A stretch of 64,000 bases of DNA, from assembly GCF_014649875.1 (NCBI RefSeq), contig NZ_BMTW01000017.1, forward strand, positions 1-64,000, written 5' to 3'. A program made the translations under genes and the position numbers. The DNA comes from Streptomyces rubiginosohelvolus (lineage in GTDB: Bacteria > Actinomycetota > Actinomycetes > Streptomycetales > Streptomycetaceae). A model generated the notes under the pieces. The model had not been told where the DNA came from. It searched no databases and was given only the letters and a program-made list of their open reading frames with translations. Position 1 is the first letter of the stretch. The number at the start of each line of letters is the position of its first letter. Positions 34,162 to 42,163 of this stretch are shown one piece after another.

Positions 34162-34698
34162 TCAGCCCTTCCGGCGGCGCTTCAGCAGCAGCCGGGGGAC
34201 CGCTGCCGGGACGGGCTCCCGGGTGGCGGCCGCGGTCGGCAGCGGAACGGCCGCCAGCGAGGTGTCCGGCAGCGCGGTGCTCACCGCCTCGGGCGTCAGC
34301 CGCACCACCGTGCACGTGCGCGCCCACCGCTCGGGCATCTCCTCGGCGTCCGGCGCGTTCAGCCGCTTGCCCTTCAGCTCGGCGACCGCCGCCTCCCACT
34401 CCTCGGAGCGCGGCGCCAGGAAACGTACCGCCGCACTCCAGGCGACGATCCGGCCGCCCTTGTCCTTGCTGCGTACGGTCACCTCGGCGCGGCCCCCGTC
34501 GGCCAGGCCCTCCGGCAGCGGCTGCTCGCCGGGGCCGCCGCCGACCAGGAGCGCCGCGCCCTCGTGCCAGACGTGCCAGACGGCACGGGCGGGCCCGGAG
34601 CCCCGGACCCAGACCAGGCCCGACTTCTTGGTGGCCTCCTCGGCGAGGGCCCGCTCCAGCAGGCCGGCGGCGGCGTCGGTCGCGGCGGCGTCAGTCAT
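34162..34698 (-). CDS. Conserved hypothetical protein
   Basis: 178 residues, cytosolic. The N-terminal part (LLERALAEEATKKSGLVWVR) leads to a beta-rich middle (VWHVWHEGAALLVGGGPGEQ, AEVTVRSKDKGGRIVAW) like a split-barrel flavin-binding fold, but no flavin motif is certain. The C-terminus is basic (RLLLKRRRKG). Streptomyces-wide but unnamed. It precedes corA with 51 bases between them. Confidence 0.75.
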   Translation of the reverse strand: MTDAAATDAAAGLLERALAEEATKKSGLVWVRGSGPARAVWHVWHEGAALLVGGGPGEQPLPEGLADGGRAEVTVRSKDKGGRIVAWSAAVRFLAPRSEEWEAAVAELKGKRLNAPDAEEMPERWARTCTVVRLTPEAVSTALPDTSLAAVPLPTAAATREPVPAAVPRLLLKRRRKG

Positions 34699-34749
34699 GG
34701 GGGCGAGCTTAGACGGGCCTCAAGGCTTCTCGTCCAGATCGGGCCGTGC

Positions 34750-35880
34750 TCACAGCCAGCCGTTGCGCTTGAGGATGCGGTGGATCGAGAAACAGACCAC
34801 CCCGATGACGCCGAGCACCAGCGGATAGCCGAACTTCCACTCCAGCTCCGGCATGTAGTCGAAGTTCATGCCGTAGACCCCGCAGATCATGGTCGGCACG
34901 GCGATGATCGCCGCCCAGGAGGTGATCTTGCGCATGTCCTCGTTCTGCGTGACCGTCGCCTGCGCCAGATTGGCCTGGAGGATCGAGTTCAGCAGCTCGT
35001 CGAAGCCGAGGACCTCTTCCTGGACCCGGGCGAGGTGGTCGGCGACATCGCGGAAGTACTTCTGGATGTCGGGGTCGATGAGCCGCATCGGACGCTCGCT
35101 CAGCAGCTGCATGGGCCGCAGCAGCGGGGACACGGCCCGCTTGAACTCCAGCACCTCGCGCTTGAGTTGGTAGATCCGGCCCGCGTCGGAGCCGCGTGCG
35201 GAGCCCTTCGCCGGGGTGGAGAAGACATCGATCTCGACCTCGTCGATGTCGTCCTGCACGGCCTCGGCCACCGCGATGTACCCGTCCACCACATGGTCGG
35301 CGATGGCGTGCAGCACGGCGGACGGTCCCTTGGCGAGCAGCTCCGGATCGTCCTGGAGGCGGTGGCGCAGGGCGCGCAGGGAGCCCTGGCCGCCGTGCCG
35401 GACGGTGATGACGAAGTCCCGGCCGGTGAAGCACATCACCTCACCGGTCTCCACGACCTCGCTGGTCGCGGTCAGTTCGGCGTGCTCCACGTAGTGGATC
35501 GTCTTGAAGACGGTGAACAGCGTGTCGTCGTACCGCTCCAGCTTGGGCCGCTGGTGGGCGTGGACGGCGTCCTCCACCGCCAGCGGGTGCAGTCCGAACT
35601 CCCGGGCGATACCCGCGAATTCGGCCTCCGTCGGCTCGTGCAGACCGATCCAGGCGAAGCCGCCCTCCTCCCGCACCTGGAGCATCGCCTCGTGCGGGGT
35701 CGGGGTGGCGGGCGTCACCAGCCGGCGGCCGTCGCGGTAGACCGCGCAGTCGACGACGGCGCTGGAGGCGGACGGGTCGCGGGTGGTGTCGTACGCGCTG
35801 TAAGGGGCGCTGTTCTTACGGAGGGACGGGCGCAGGGAGGACGGGCGCACGGCGGCGCGCAGGTCACGGATCATCGACAT
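34750..35880 (-). CDS. corA: Magnesium/cobalt transport protein CorA
   Basis: 376 residues. A large N-terminal cytoplasmic funnel is followed by two membrane segments (TSWAAIIAVPTMICGVYGMNF with the GMN pore motif, and LVLGVIGVVCFSIHRIL). It forms a pentameric Mg2+/Co2+ channel. ATG 35880 follows AAGGAG by 7 bases; an ATG at 35895 is in frame but in a poor context. A 19-codon leader ORF lies 241 bases upstream, and the 5' leader can sequester the AAGGAG site in a short hairpin (ggccctcc pairing with ggag). Confidence 0.95.
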   Translation of the reverse strand: MSMIRDLRAAVRPSSLRPSLRKNSAPYSAYDTTRDPSASSAVVDCAVYRDGRRLVTPATPTPHEAMLQVREEGGFAWIGLHEPTEAEFAGIAREFGLHPLAVEDAVHAHQRPKLERYDDTLFTVFKTIHYVEHAELTATSEVVETGEVMCFTGRDFVITVRHGGQGSLRALRHRLQDDPELLAKGPSAVLHAIADHVVDGYIAVAEAVQDDIDEVEIDVFSTPAKGSARGSDAGRIYQLKREVLEFKRAVSPLLRPMQLLSERPMRLIDPDIQKYFRDVADHLARVQEEVLGFDELLNSILQANLAQATVTQNEDMRKITSWAAIIAVPTMICGVYGMNFDYMPELEWKFGYPLVLGVIGVVCFSIHRILKRNGWL

Positions 35881-35991
35881 GGCTGGCTCCTTCACGGAGG
35901 GCCGTCGGCGAGGGCGTGGAACAGCCCGGAATGGGGACGTGGGCTCACGTCCGCAAAGCGGGCTCCACCGCGCGGGCGCGATGACGGCGTT

Positions 35992-36026
35992 CGCTACAGA
36001 CAGGCAAAATGCGCTACAGGCAGGCA
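35992..36026. repeat. Tandem direct repeat CGCTACAGRCAGGCA
   Basis: Two 15-base units at 35992-36006 and 36012-36026 differ at one base (A or G) and are 20 bases apart, about two helical turns. They lie in the corA 5' leader. They may be sites for a tandemly bound regulator. Confidence 0.6.
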
Positions 36027-36121
36027 GGAACGAAGGGCTCTTCCGTCACGCGAACCGCTGTCGGGGAGTCGTCCGGACACGACGGCGATGTCGGCCCGGG
36101 CGACCGACGAGAAGTGTCGGA

Positions 36122-36181
36122 TCAGCGGGAAAGGTGAGGCTCGGAAGAGCGGTCGGTACTGCACGGTCGACTTGGATCCAT
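36122..36181 (-). CDS. Candidate 19-aa leader peptide of corA
   Basis: ATG 36181 to TGA 36122, encoding a 19-residue peptide that starts MDPSRPCSTD. GGAGGAGG lies about 11 bases before the ATG. About eight of 19 codons end in A or T, which is unlike ordinary genes here. The Met-acid-Pro beginning recalls the Salmonella MgtL leader (MEPDP...), where low Mg2+ destabilises the translating ribosome and switches the transporter mRNA. Located 241 bases upstream of corA, same strand. Coding status is inference. Confidence 0.4.
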   Translation of the reverse strand: MDPSRPCSTDRSSEPHLSR

Positions 36182-36205
36182 AGCAGTCCCCACCTCCTCC
36201 GGCCG

Positions 36206-36221
36206 GTCCCCCGTGGGGGAC
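36206..36221 (-). promoter_or_regulatory. Hairpin GTCCCC-N4-GGGGAC upstream of the leader ORF
   Basis: A 6-bp stem with a 4-base loop lies next to the leader ORF ribosome site. GTCCCC could alternatively pair with GGGGAC at the ribosome site itself, so two structures compete. The 35881-36346 gap (466 bases) otherwise holds only the leader ORF, the tandem repeat and the promoter of the next gene. Confidence 0.35.
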
Positions 36222-36312
36222 GACGTGTCGTCGGGACGAAGAAGAGCGACGCTTCTGCGTGCTGTCCCGACCGGCGGCCAGGCTATCAGCCGCTCAAGGC
36301 CCAATCCCGTAC

Positions 36313-36346
36313 TTTGCCCATTCACTACGCGATCTATGCTCGCCGC
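36313..36346 (+). promoter_or_regulatory. Candidate promoter for leaderless transcript of the SUFU gene
   Basis: A -10-like TATGCT (36335-36340) ends 6 bases before the ATG at 36347 and a -35-like TTGCCC begins at 36314. Transcription would start at or next to the ATG. No ribosome site is visible, so a leaderless mRNA is likely. Confidence 0.5.
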
Positions 36347-36931
36347 ATGGCAGAAATTCTCGCGCTGGTCGAGGCCCGGCTCCGTTCCGCCCTCGGGGAA
36401 CCGGACGCCCGCGCCGATGTCACGTTCCTCGGCACGGACCGCATCGAGGTGCTGCGCTTCCTCGACGGCGACATCGTGCGCTACGCGACGCTCGGCATGT
36501 CGGGCGCGCCGATGGCCGATCCCACCTCCCCGCTCGCCGACCCGGTGAAGGGCCCCCGCGCCGAGCTGGTCCTCTCCGTACGGGGCGGGCTCGCCGACAC
36601 CGACCAGGTGCTGCGCCCGCTGGCCGTGCTGGCCGCCTCCCCGCAGGTCGAGGGGCTGATCGTGGCCCCGGGCGCCTCGCTGGACCTGGGGGAGCCGCTG
36701 TGGACCGGGGCGCCGTTCACCTCGGTGCTGGTCGCGGAGTCCGGCGGTCTGGTGGAGGACCTGGAGCTGGACGAGCCGATGGAGCCGGTGCGCTTCCTGC
36801 CGCTGCTGCCGATGACGCACAACGAGGCCGCCTGGAAGCGGGTGCGCGGCGCGCAGGAGCTCCAGGAGCGGTGGCTGACGCACGGTACGGACCTGCGCGA
36901 CCCGCTGCGCACGTCCGTACCGCTGGACTGA
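36347..36931 (+). CDS. Suppressor-of-fused (SUFU) domain protein
   Basis: 194 residues, cytosolic. The bacterial SUFU-domain pattern is seen: EILALVEARLRSALGEPDA, DRIEVLRFLDGDIVRYATLG, LVLSVRGGLADTDQVLRPL and FLPLLPMTHNEAAWKRVRG. Such proteins occur in polymorphic-toxin immunity sets and as stand-alone genes; no toxin gene is adjacent here. Convergent with the MFS gene. Role unknown. Confidence 0.85.
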   Translation: MAEILALVEARLRSALGEPDARADVTFLGTDRIEVLRFLDGDIVRYATLGMSGAPMADPTSPLADPVKGPRAELVLSVRGGLADTDQVLRPLAVLAASPQVEGLIVAPGASLDLGEPLWTGAPFTSVLVAESGGLVEDLELDEPMEPVRFLPLLPMTHNEAAWKRVRGAQELQERWLTHGTDLRDPLRTSVPLD

Positions 36932-36951
36932 CCGGTCCCCCTGAGGAGGCG

Positions 36952-38190
36952 TCAGTCGGCGAACACCGTCACGCTGTCCTCCATCGCGTGGACCGGCTCC
37001 AGCTCCTCGGCCTCGTGGGTCAGGGCCGTACGCCGTACTCCCACGACGGCGGCTCCGGCGAGGGCGGCGAGCGCGGCGACGACGAACGGGACGTGGATGT
37101 CGGTCCACTCCTCGATCTTCGGGGCGAGGAAGGGGGCGGCCGCCGCGGCGAACCAGCGGACGAAGTTGTAACCGGCGCTGGCCACCGGGCGCGGGGCGTC
37201 GGAGACCCCGAGGGCCAGTTCGGTGTAGACGGTGTTGTTCATGCCGATGAACGCGCCGGAGACGATCGTGGCGACGATCGCCGTGGTGTGGCTGCCGTAC
37301 CCGAGGACCAGCAGGTCGGCGGCGAGCAGCACCAGCGAGCCCCCGAGCACCTTGAGCGAGCCGAAGCGGCGCTGGAGGCGCGGGGCGACCAGCACGGAGA
37401 AGACGGCGAGCAGCAGACCCCAGGCGAAGAAGACCGCGCCCGACTTGTACGGGGTCATGTCCAGCACGAACGGTGTGAAGGCCAGGATCGTGAAGAAGGC
37501 GTAGTTGTAGAAGAACGCCGAGGCAGCCACCGAGGCCAGGCCACCGTGGCCCAGCGCCTTCACGGGATCGAGCAGTGAGGTCTTGACGGCGGGCTTCGGC
37601 TGCTCCTTGAGGAACGCGGCGATGCAGAGGAAACCGATCGCCATCAGCGCCGCCGTACCGAAGAACGGGTAGCGCCAGCTGGCGTCCCCCAGCAGCGCGC
37701 CGAGCAGCGGCCCGCACGCCATGCCGAGGCCGAGCGCCGACTCGTACAGCAGGATCGCCGCCGCGCTGCCGCCCGCCGCCGCTCCGACGATCACCGCGAG
37801 GGCCGTCGAGACGAAGAGGGCGTTGCCCAGGCCCCAGCCGGCCCGGAAGCCGACGAGTTCGGCGACGGAGGACGAGGTGCCGGAGAGCGCGGCGAAGACG
37901 ATCACGAGCGCGAGACCGGCCAGCAGCGTCTTGCGGCCGCCGATGCGGCTGGAGACGAAGCCGGTGACCAGCATCGCGAAGGCGGTGATCAGGAAGTACG
38001 AGGTGAACAGCAGCGACACCTGGCTCGCCGAGGCGTTCAGCCCCTGGGCGATGGACGGCAGGATCGGGTCCACCAGGCCGATCCCCATGAAGGCCACGAC
38101 CGAGGCGCCCGCCGTGGCCCAGACGGCTTTCGGCTGGCGCAGGATGCCGCCTCCGGTCGCTCCTTCGTCGAACGGATCCTCTTCCCGCAT
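36952..38190 (-). CDS. MFS transporter (DHA1-like)
   Basis: 412 residues with 12 hydrophobic segments. N-terminal half shows VVAFMGIGLVDPILPSIAQG and the motif-A-like FVSSRIGGRKTLLAG. It resembles drug-efflux DHA1 permeases of Gram-positives. GGAGAG lies 6 bases before the ATG. A TTAGA-CAA-TCTAA operator sits in the spacer of its presumptive promoter, so a MarR- or TetR-like repressor encoded elsewhere probably controls it. Substrate unknown. Confidence 0.9.
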   Translation of the reverse strand: MREEDPFDEGATGGGILRQPKAVWATAGASVVAFMGIGLVDPILPSIAQGLNASASQVSLLFTSYFLITAFAMLVTGFVSSRIGGRKTLLAGLALVIVFAALSGTSSSVAELVGFRAGWGLGNALFVSTALAVIVGAAAGGSAAAILLYESALGLGMACGPLLGALLGDASWRYPFFGTAALMAIGFLCIAAFLKEQPKPAVKTSLLDPVKALGHGGLASVAASAFFYNYAFFTILAFTPFVLDMTPYKSGAVFFAWGLLLAVFSVLVAPRLQRRFGSLKVLGGSLVLLAADLLVLGYGSHTTAIVATIVSGAFIGMNNTVYTELALGVSDAPRPVASAGYNFVRWFAAAAAPFLAPKIEEWTDIHVPFVVAALAALAGAAVVGVRRTALTHEAEELEPVHAMEDSVTVFAD

Positions 38191-38241
38191 GGGCTCTCTC
38201 CTTCTTCCTCGGCCCCATCAGATCGATGCGTTATGCACAGA

Positions 38242-38271
38242 ATAAGTTAGACAATCTAATAAATGCAAGCT
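38242..38271 (-). promoter_or_regulatory. Promoter with embedded TTAGA-CAA-TCTAA operator
   Basis: On the minus strand TTGCAT and TATTCT are separated by 18 bases. The spacer contains the palindrome TTAGA-N3-TCTAA (38247-38259), within an unusually AT-rich stretch. It fits a repressor site overlapping RNA polymerase contacts upstream of the MFS gene. Confidence 0.6.
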
Positions 38272-38356
38272 ACATCTACTTTCCCGGCTCAAGGCCACGC
38301 TGCGGACGGGTGATCGTCCTTGACGGGAGGACCGGCGGGGAGGACGGTTGGTCCTT

Positions 38357-39034
38357 ATGAGGGGCGAACCCAGTTGCCCGAAGTGCGGTGGCCGGGTCAG
38401 GGCGCCCGGTCTCTTCGCCGACGCCTGGCAGTGCTCCGTGCACGGCCAGGTCCACCCGATGCAGCCGGTCGTCCCGCCCAGCGTCGAGGCGCTCGGCGTC
38501 GTGGTGCACCGCACCCAGGTCCCCGTCTGGATGCCTTGGCCGCTCCCCGTGGGCTGGCTGTTCACCGGGGCCGCCAGTGCGGGCGACGACCGCAGCGGCG
38601 GACGCGCGAGCGCCGTGGCCTGCTCCGGACCCGGTCCGCTGGGCGGGATGGGCGAGCTGCTGCTCGTCGCCGAGGAGCTCGGCGTCGGACTCGGTGCCCG
38701 GTACGCCGGCATCGAGGGCCCCGACCCCGGCCACCACCTGAACGTCGACTCCGCCCCCGACGCCAAGGTCCATGCCGCCGGCCGCCCCACCCCGCTCTGG
38801 CACGTCCGGAACGCCCCGGAGGACCGCGCCGTGTTCGCCGGCGAGGCGCGGGGCCTGTGGCTCTGGGCGATCCTGTGGCCGGAGCAGTCGGGGCTCCTGA
38901 TGTACGACGAACTCGTCCTGACCGATCTGCGGGACGCCGGGGGAGAGGTGGACCTCGTCCCCTGCGGCGCGCTCACCCCGCGCCTGCTCACCGCCCCGGA
39001 GGCGCCGCCCCGGCAGGGCAAGAGCGAGCGGTAG
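38357..39034 (+). CDS. DUF6758-family zinc-ribbon protein
   Basis: 225 residues. An N-terminal zinc-ribbon-like segment (CPKCGGRVRAPGLFADAWQC, then SVHG) is followed by a long conserved domain with Gly/Leu-rich repeats (GGMGELLLVAEELGVGLGAR) and a typical GLWLWAILWPEQSGLLMYDEL motif. ATG 38357 gives the usual MRGEPSCPKCG N-terminus. This family is seen in Streptomyces with no known function. It is divergent from the MFS gene and 99 bases upstream of the PHP gene. Confidence 0.85.
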   Translation: MRGEPSCPKCGGRVRAPGLFADAWQCSVHGQVHPMQPVVPPSVEALGVVVHRTQVPVWMPWPLPVGWLFTGAASAGDDRSGGRASAVACSGPGPLGGMGELLLVAEELGVGLGARYAGIEGPDPGHHLNVDSAPDAKVHAAGRPTPLWHVRNAPEDRAVFAGEARGLWLWAILWPEQSGLLMYDELVLTDLRDAGGEVDLVPCGALTPRLLTAPEAPPRQGKSER

Positions 39035-39133
39035 ATCACGTCGGGCAGGGCGCTTTCGCGGCCTGAGGCCTGGCCTGCGACGGTTATCCTTGAGCGGTCC
39101 CCCGTCCGCCCGCGAGCCCCGGAGTCAGCCGTC

Positions 39134-40000
39134 GTGCGTATCGACCTGCACACCCACTCCACCGCGTCGGACGGTACGGACACCCCCGCCGAGCTGGTCG
39201 CCAACGCCGCCGCCGCGGGTCTGGACGTCGTCGCGCTCACCGACCACGACACCGTGGGCGGCCACCAACAGGCCATCGACGCGCTGCCCGAGGGGCTCAC
39301 CCTCGTCACCGGCGCCGAACTCTCCTGCCGCGTCGACGGCGTGGGCATGCATCTGCTCGCCTACCTCTTCGACCCGGCCGACGCCGAGCTGGAGCGCGCC
39401 CGGGAGCTCGTCCGCGACGACCGGGTGCCGCGCGCCCAGGAGATGGTCCGCAAGCTGCGCGCCCTCGACGTCCCCATCACCTGGGAGCAGGTCGCCCGCA
39501 TCGCCGGGGACGGCTCGGTCGGCCGCCCGCACGTCGCTGCCGCCCTCGTCGAACTCGGCGTCGTCCCCACCGTCTCCGACGCCTTCACGCCCGACTGGCT
39601 GGGCAACGGCGGCCGGGCGTACGCCGAGAAGCACGAGTTCGACCCCTTCGAGGCCGTCCGCCTGGTGAAGGCGGCGGGCGGCGTCGCCGTCTTCGCCCAC
39701 CCGGGCGCGGTGAAACGCGGCGCGGTCGTCCCCGAGTCCACGATCGTCGCCCTCGCGGAGGCGGGCCTCGACGGCATCGAGGTCGACCACATGGACCACG
39801 ACGAGCCCACCCGGGCCCGGCTGCGCGGCCTCGCCCGCGAACTGGGGCTGCTCACGACCGGCTCCAGCGACTACCACGGCAGCCGGAAGACCGTCGAGCT
39901 CGGCGCGTACACCACCGATCCCGAGATCTACGGCGAGATCACCCGGCGCGCGACCGGAGCCTTCCCGGTGCCGGGCGCCGGTGGAGCCGTCCGCCGCTGA
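39134..40000 (+). CDS. PHP-domain phosphoesterase (RNase AM/TrpH-like)
   Basis: 288 residues. Metal-binding motifs are clear: MRIDLHTHSTASDGT, VALTDHDTVGG, TGAELSC and, late, TTGSSDYHG. The family includes 3',5'-nucleoside bisphosphate phosphatases and the 5'-3' exonuclease RNase AM (YciV/TrpH). It probably acts on oligonucleotides or pAp-like substrates; the exact substrate is not shown. GTG 39134 gives the family start. Downstream is marC. Confidence 0.92.
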   Translation: MRIDLHTHSTASDGTDTPAELVANAAAAGLDVVALTDHDTVGGHQQAIDALPEGLTLVTGAELSCRVDGVGMHLLAYLFDPADAELERARELVRDDRVPRAQEMVRKLRALDVPITWEQVARIAGDGSVGRPHVAAALVELGVVPTVSDAFTPDWLGNGGRAYAEKHEFDPFEAVRLVKAAGGVAVFAHPGAVKRGAVVPESTIVALAEAGLDGIEVDHMDHDEPTRARLRGLARELGLLTTGSSDYHGSRKTVELGAYTTDPEIYGEITRRATGAFPVPGAGGAVRR

Positions 40001-40139
40001 GGCCCCGAGCTCTTCCGCCGCACCACGTTTCTCTCCCCGCGCCCCCGTGCGTACCGTCGCGTGCCCGACGCACCGCGACGCCCGCTGCCCGGACCCGCGC
40101 CCCCTCCGTACCGCCCGCTCATCTCTCGCAAGGCTCACT

Positions 40140-40745
40140 GTGTTCGACGTCGCTGTCTTCGGATCCCTTTTTCTCACCCTATTTGTGATCATGGACCCGC
40201 CCGGGATCACGCCGATCTTCCTCGCCCTCACCGCGGGCCGCCCCGCCAAGGTGCAGCGCAAGATGGCGCTCCAGGCGGTCACGGTCGCGTTCGGCGTGAT
40301 CGCCGTCTTCGGTCTGCTCGGTCAGCAGATCCTCGACTACCTGCATGTCTCCGTGCCCGCGCTGATGATCGCGGGCGGACTCCTGCTGCTGCTCATCGCG
40401 CTCGACCTGCTGACCGGCAAGACGGACGAGCCGACGCAGACCAAGGACGTCAACGTGGCGCTCGTACCGCTGGGCATGCCGCTGCTGGCCGGGCCCGGAG
40501 CCATCGTCTCGGTCATCCTCGCGGTGCAGCACGCCGACGGCGTGGGCGGCCAGCTCTCGGTGTGGTCCGCGATCGTCGCCATGCACGTCGTGCTCTGGCT
40601 GACCATGCGCTACTCGCTGGTCATCATCCGCGTGATCAAGGACGGCGGCGTGGTGCTGGTGACCCGGCTCGCGGGCATGATGCTCTCCGCCATCGCCGTC
40701 CAGCAGATCATCAACGGTGTCACCCAGGTCATCCAGAACTCCTGA
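40140..40745 (+). CDS. MarC family membrane protein
   Basis: 201 residues with about six membrane segments (FGSLFLTLFVIMDPPGITPI, VPLGMPLLAGPGAIVSVIL, MMLSAIAVQQIINGV). The motif DPPGITPIFLALT is typical of MarC/UPF0056 proteins, which are not multidrug exporters despite the name; their role is unclear. GTG 40140 follows AAGG and gives the conserved start; an earlier in-frame ATG adds an Arg/Pro-rich tail. Confidence 0.93.
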   Translation: MFDVAVFGSLFLTLFVIMDPPGITPIFLALTAGRPAKVQRKMALQAVTVAFGVIAVFGLLGQQILDYLHVSVPALMIAGGLLLLLIALDLLTGKTDEPTQTKDVNVALVPLGMPLLAGPGAIVSVILAVQHADGVGGQLSVWSAIVAMHVVLWLTMRYSLVIIRVIKDGGVVLVTRLAGMMLSAIAVQQIINGVTQVIQNS

Positions 40746-40774
40746 GGCCCCGCTCGCGCCCCCGCACGCCACAG

Positions 40775-40806
40775 CACCCCCGCACGGACGTTCCGTGCGG
40801 GGGTGC
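40775..40806. terminator. GC-rich terminator hairpin, about 14 bp
   Basis: A stem of about 14 bp (gcacccc...gggtgc) with a short cgt loop lies between convergent marC and the 50-aa gene. It can serve both strands. Confidence 0.75.
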
Positions 40807-40828
40807 CTCGTCTTCACAACGTCAGGTG

Positions 40829-40981
40829 TTACGAGGCCGAACTGTCGGCCGGCCGGATGTAGATGCGCTGGCCCGTCGCCGCGGCCTGCTGCACGATCCG
40901 GTTGACGGAGGCGGCGTCCACGACGGTGCTGTCCACGGCGGTACCGTCGACGTCGTCGAGTCGCATGATTTCGAAGCGCAC
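40829..40981 (-). CDS. 50-aa conserved small protein
   Basis: GTG 40981 to TAA 40829, a 50-residue protein starting MRFEIMRLDDVDGTAVDSTV with a helical centre (VVDAASVNRIVQQAAA) and a basic-hydrophobic end (RIYIRPAD). AAGGGAAG lies 5-10 bases upstream. The codon bias is that of ordinary Streptomyces genes. I recall similar short Streptomyces proteins, but no function. An alternative start is ATG 40966. Convergent with marC. Confidence 0.7.
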   Translation of the reverse strand: MRFEIMRLDDVDGTAVDSTVVDAASVNRIVQQAAATGQRIYIRPADSSAS

Positions 40982-41053
40982 AGTGCTTCCCTTCGTCTGA
41001 TCCTCCTGCTGGAGAACTACTGGCGCCGGTGGGGCGTCCCACCGGCAAGACTA

Positions 41054-41079
41054 GGAACGCGAGGTTTCCCTCGCGTTCC
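41054..41079. promoter_or_regulatory. Inverted repeat GGAACGCGAG-N6-CTCGCGTTCC
   Basis: A perfect 10-bp inverted repeat lies in the 207-base gap between the divergent 50-aa gene and NYN gene. An A/T-rich stretch (gctaaggaaattttttgg, then taaata) just after it looks like the NYN promoter. It may be an operator for the two. Confidence 0.5.
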
Positions 41080-41188
41080 ACAAGGGTGACAACGAGTTGC
41101 CCCTGGCAAACATTCCCTACGCTAAGGAAATTTTTTGGATGTCTAAATACCCGTCGGTAGCCACACCACCACAGACGATGAGGTCCGC

Positions 41189-42109
41189 ATGAACGAGGCG
41201 GACCCGCAGCTCATCGGCGGCACCGGGGGAGCCGGCCTCGCCGCCCGCCTGGACCGCACCAACGAGCTGCTCCAGCGCATGCTCGTCGAGGTGGCGAAGA
41301 CCCCCTCGACGCACGCCATCTTCGTGGACGCCGGCTATGTCTACGCCGCGGCCGGGCTGCTCGTCACCGGCACCGAGGACCGGCGCTCCTTCGACCTCGA
41401 CGCCGAAGGGCTGATCGAGGCCTTCATCGACAAGGCCCGCACGATCTTCGCGGACAGCAGGCTGCTGCGCGTCTACTGGTACGACGGGGCCCGGCGCCGT
41501 ATCCACACCACCGAGCAGCAGGCCATCGCCGAACTCCCCGACGTCAAGGTGCGGCTCGGCAACCTCAACGCCAACAACCAGCAGAAGGGCGTCGACTCCC
41601 TCATCCGCACCGACCTCGAATCCCTCGCCCGGCACCGCGCCATCAGCGACGCGGCGCTCGTCGGCGGCGACGAGGACCTGGTCTCGGCGGTCGAGGCCGC
41701 CCAGGGCTACGGGGCCCGCGTCCACCTCTGGGGCATCGAGGCCGGCGAGGGCCGCAACCAGGCCGAGCCGCTGCTCTGGGAGGTCGACAGCCAGCGCACC
41801 TTCGACCTGGACTTCTGCCGCCCCTACGTCACCCGGCGGCCCGTCACCATGTACGAGGACGACACCCCGGCCCCCTCCCGGGAGGACGTCCGCTTCGTCG
41901 GTGCGCAGATCGCGGCCGCCTGGCTCGCCGCCCGGGGCCGGGAATCCCTCGCCGACCTGCTGCCGGGCCACCCCTACCTGCCGGGCTCCGTCGACCAGGA
42001 CCTCCTGGTGGAGGCCGAGCGGCTGCTCCAGCACTCGCTGCGCGGCCACGCCCATCTGCGGCGGGCGCTCCGCGACGGCTTCTGGCAGCACCTGCAGGCG
42101 CAGTACTGA
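41189..42109 (+). CDS. NYN-domain (PIN-like) nuclease family protein
   Basis: 306 residues. The N-terminal half is a NYN/LabA-like nuclease fold: HAIFVDAGYVYAAAGLLVTG with the first Asp, VYWYDGARR, KGVDSLIRTDL, and ALVGGDEDLVSAVEAAQGY with Asp/Asp near the C-terminus. The four acids form the metal site. A C-terminal winged-helix-like extension (AAAWLAARGRESLADLLPG) follows. Likely a single-stranded RNA nuclease; the target is unknown. ATG 41189 is preceded by GATGAGGTCC. Confidence 0.9.
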   Translation: MNEADPQLIGGTGGAGLAARLDRTNELLQRMLVEVAKTPSTHAIFVDAGYVYAAAGLLVTGTEDRRSFDLDAEGLIEAFIDKARTIFADSRLLRVYWYDGARRRIHTTEQQAIAELPDVKVRLGNLNANNQQKGVDSLIRTDLESLARHRAISDAALVGGDEDLVSAVEAAQGYGARVHLWGIEAGEGRNQAEPLLWEVDSQRTFDLDFCRPYVTRRPVTMYEDDTPAPSREDVRFVGAQIAAAWLAARGRESLADLLPGHPYLPGSVDQDLLVEAERLLQHSLRGHAHLRRALRDGFWQHLQAQY

Positions 42110-42163
42110 CGCGGCGGCCCTTCTTCGCGGGTGCGGACCCGGGGCCGGGCGGCGGGGAGCCCG

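Noticed and set aside
36347..36931. SUFU gene as part of a toxin-immunity system
   Set aside because: No toxin, WXG100 or secretion gene is adjacent, so it is kept as a stand-alone protein.
38247..38259. Palindrome as a transcription terminator
   Set aside because: The stem is only 5 bp and AT-rich, and it lies inside a promoter spacer; an operator is more likely.
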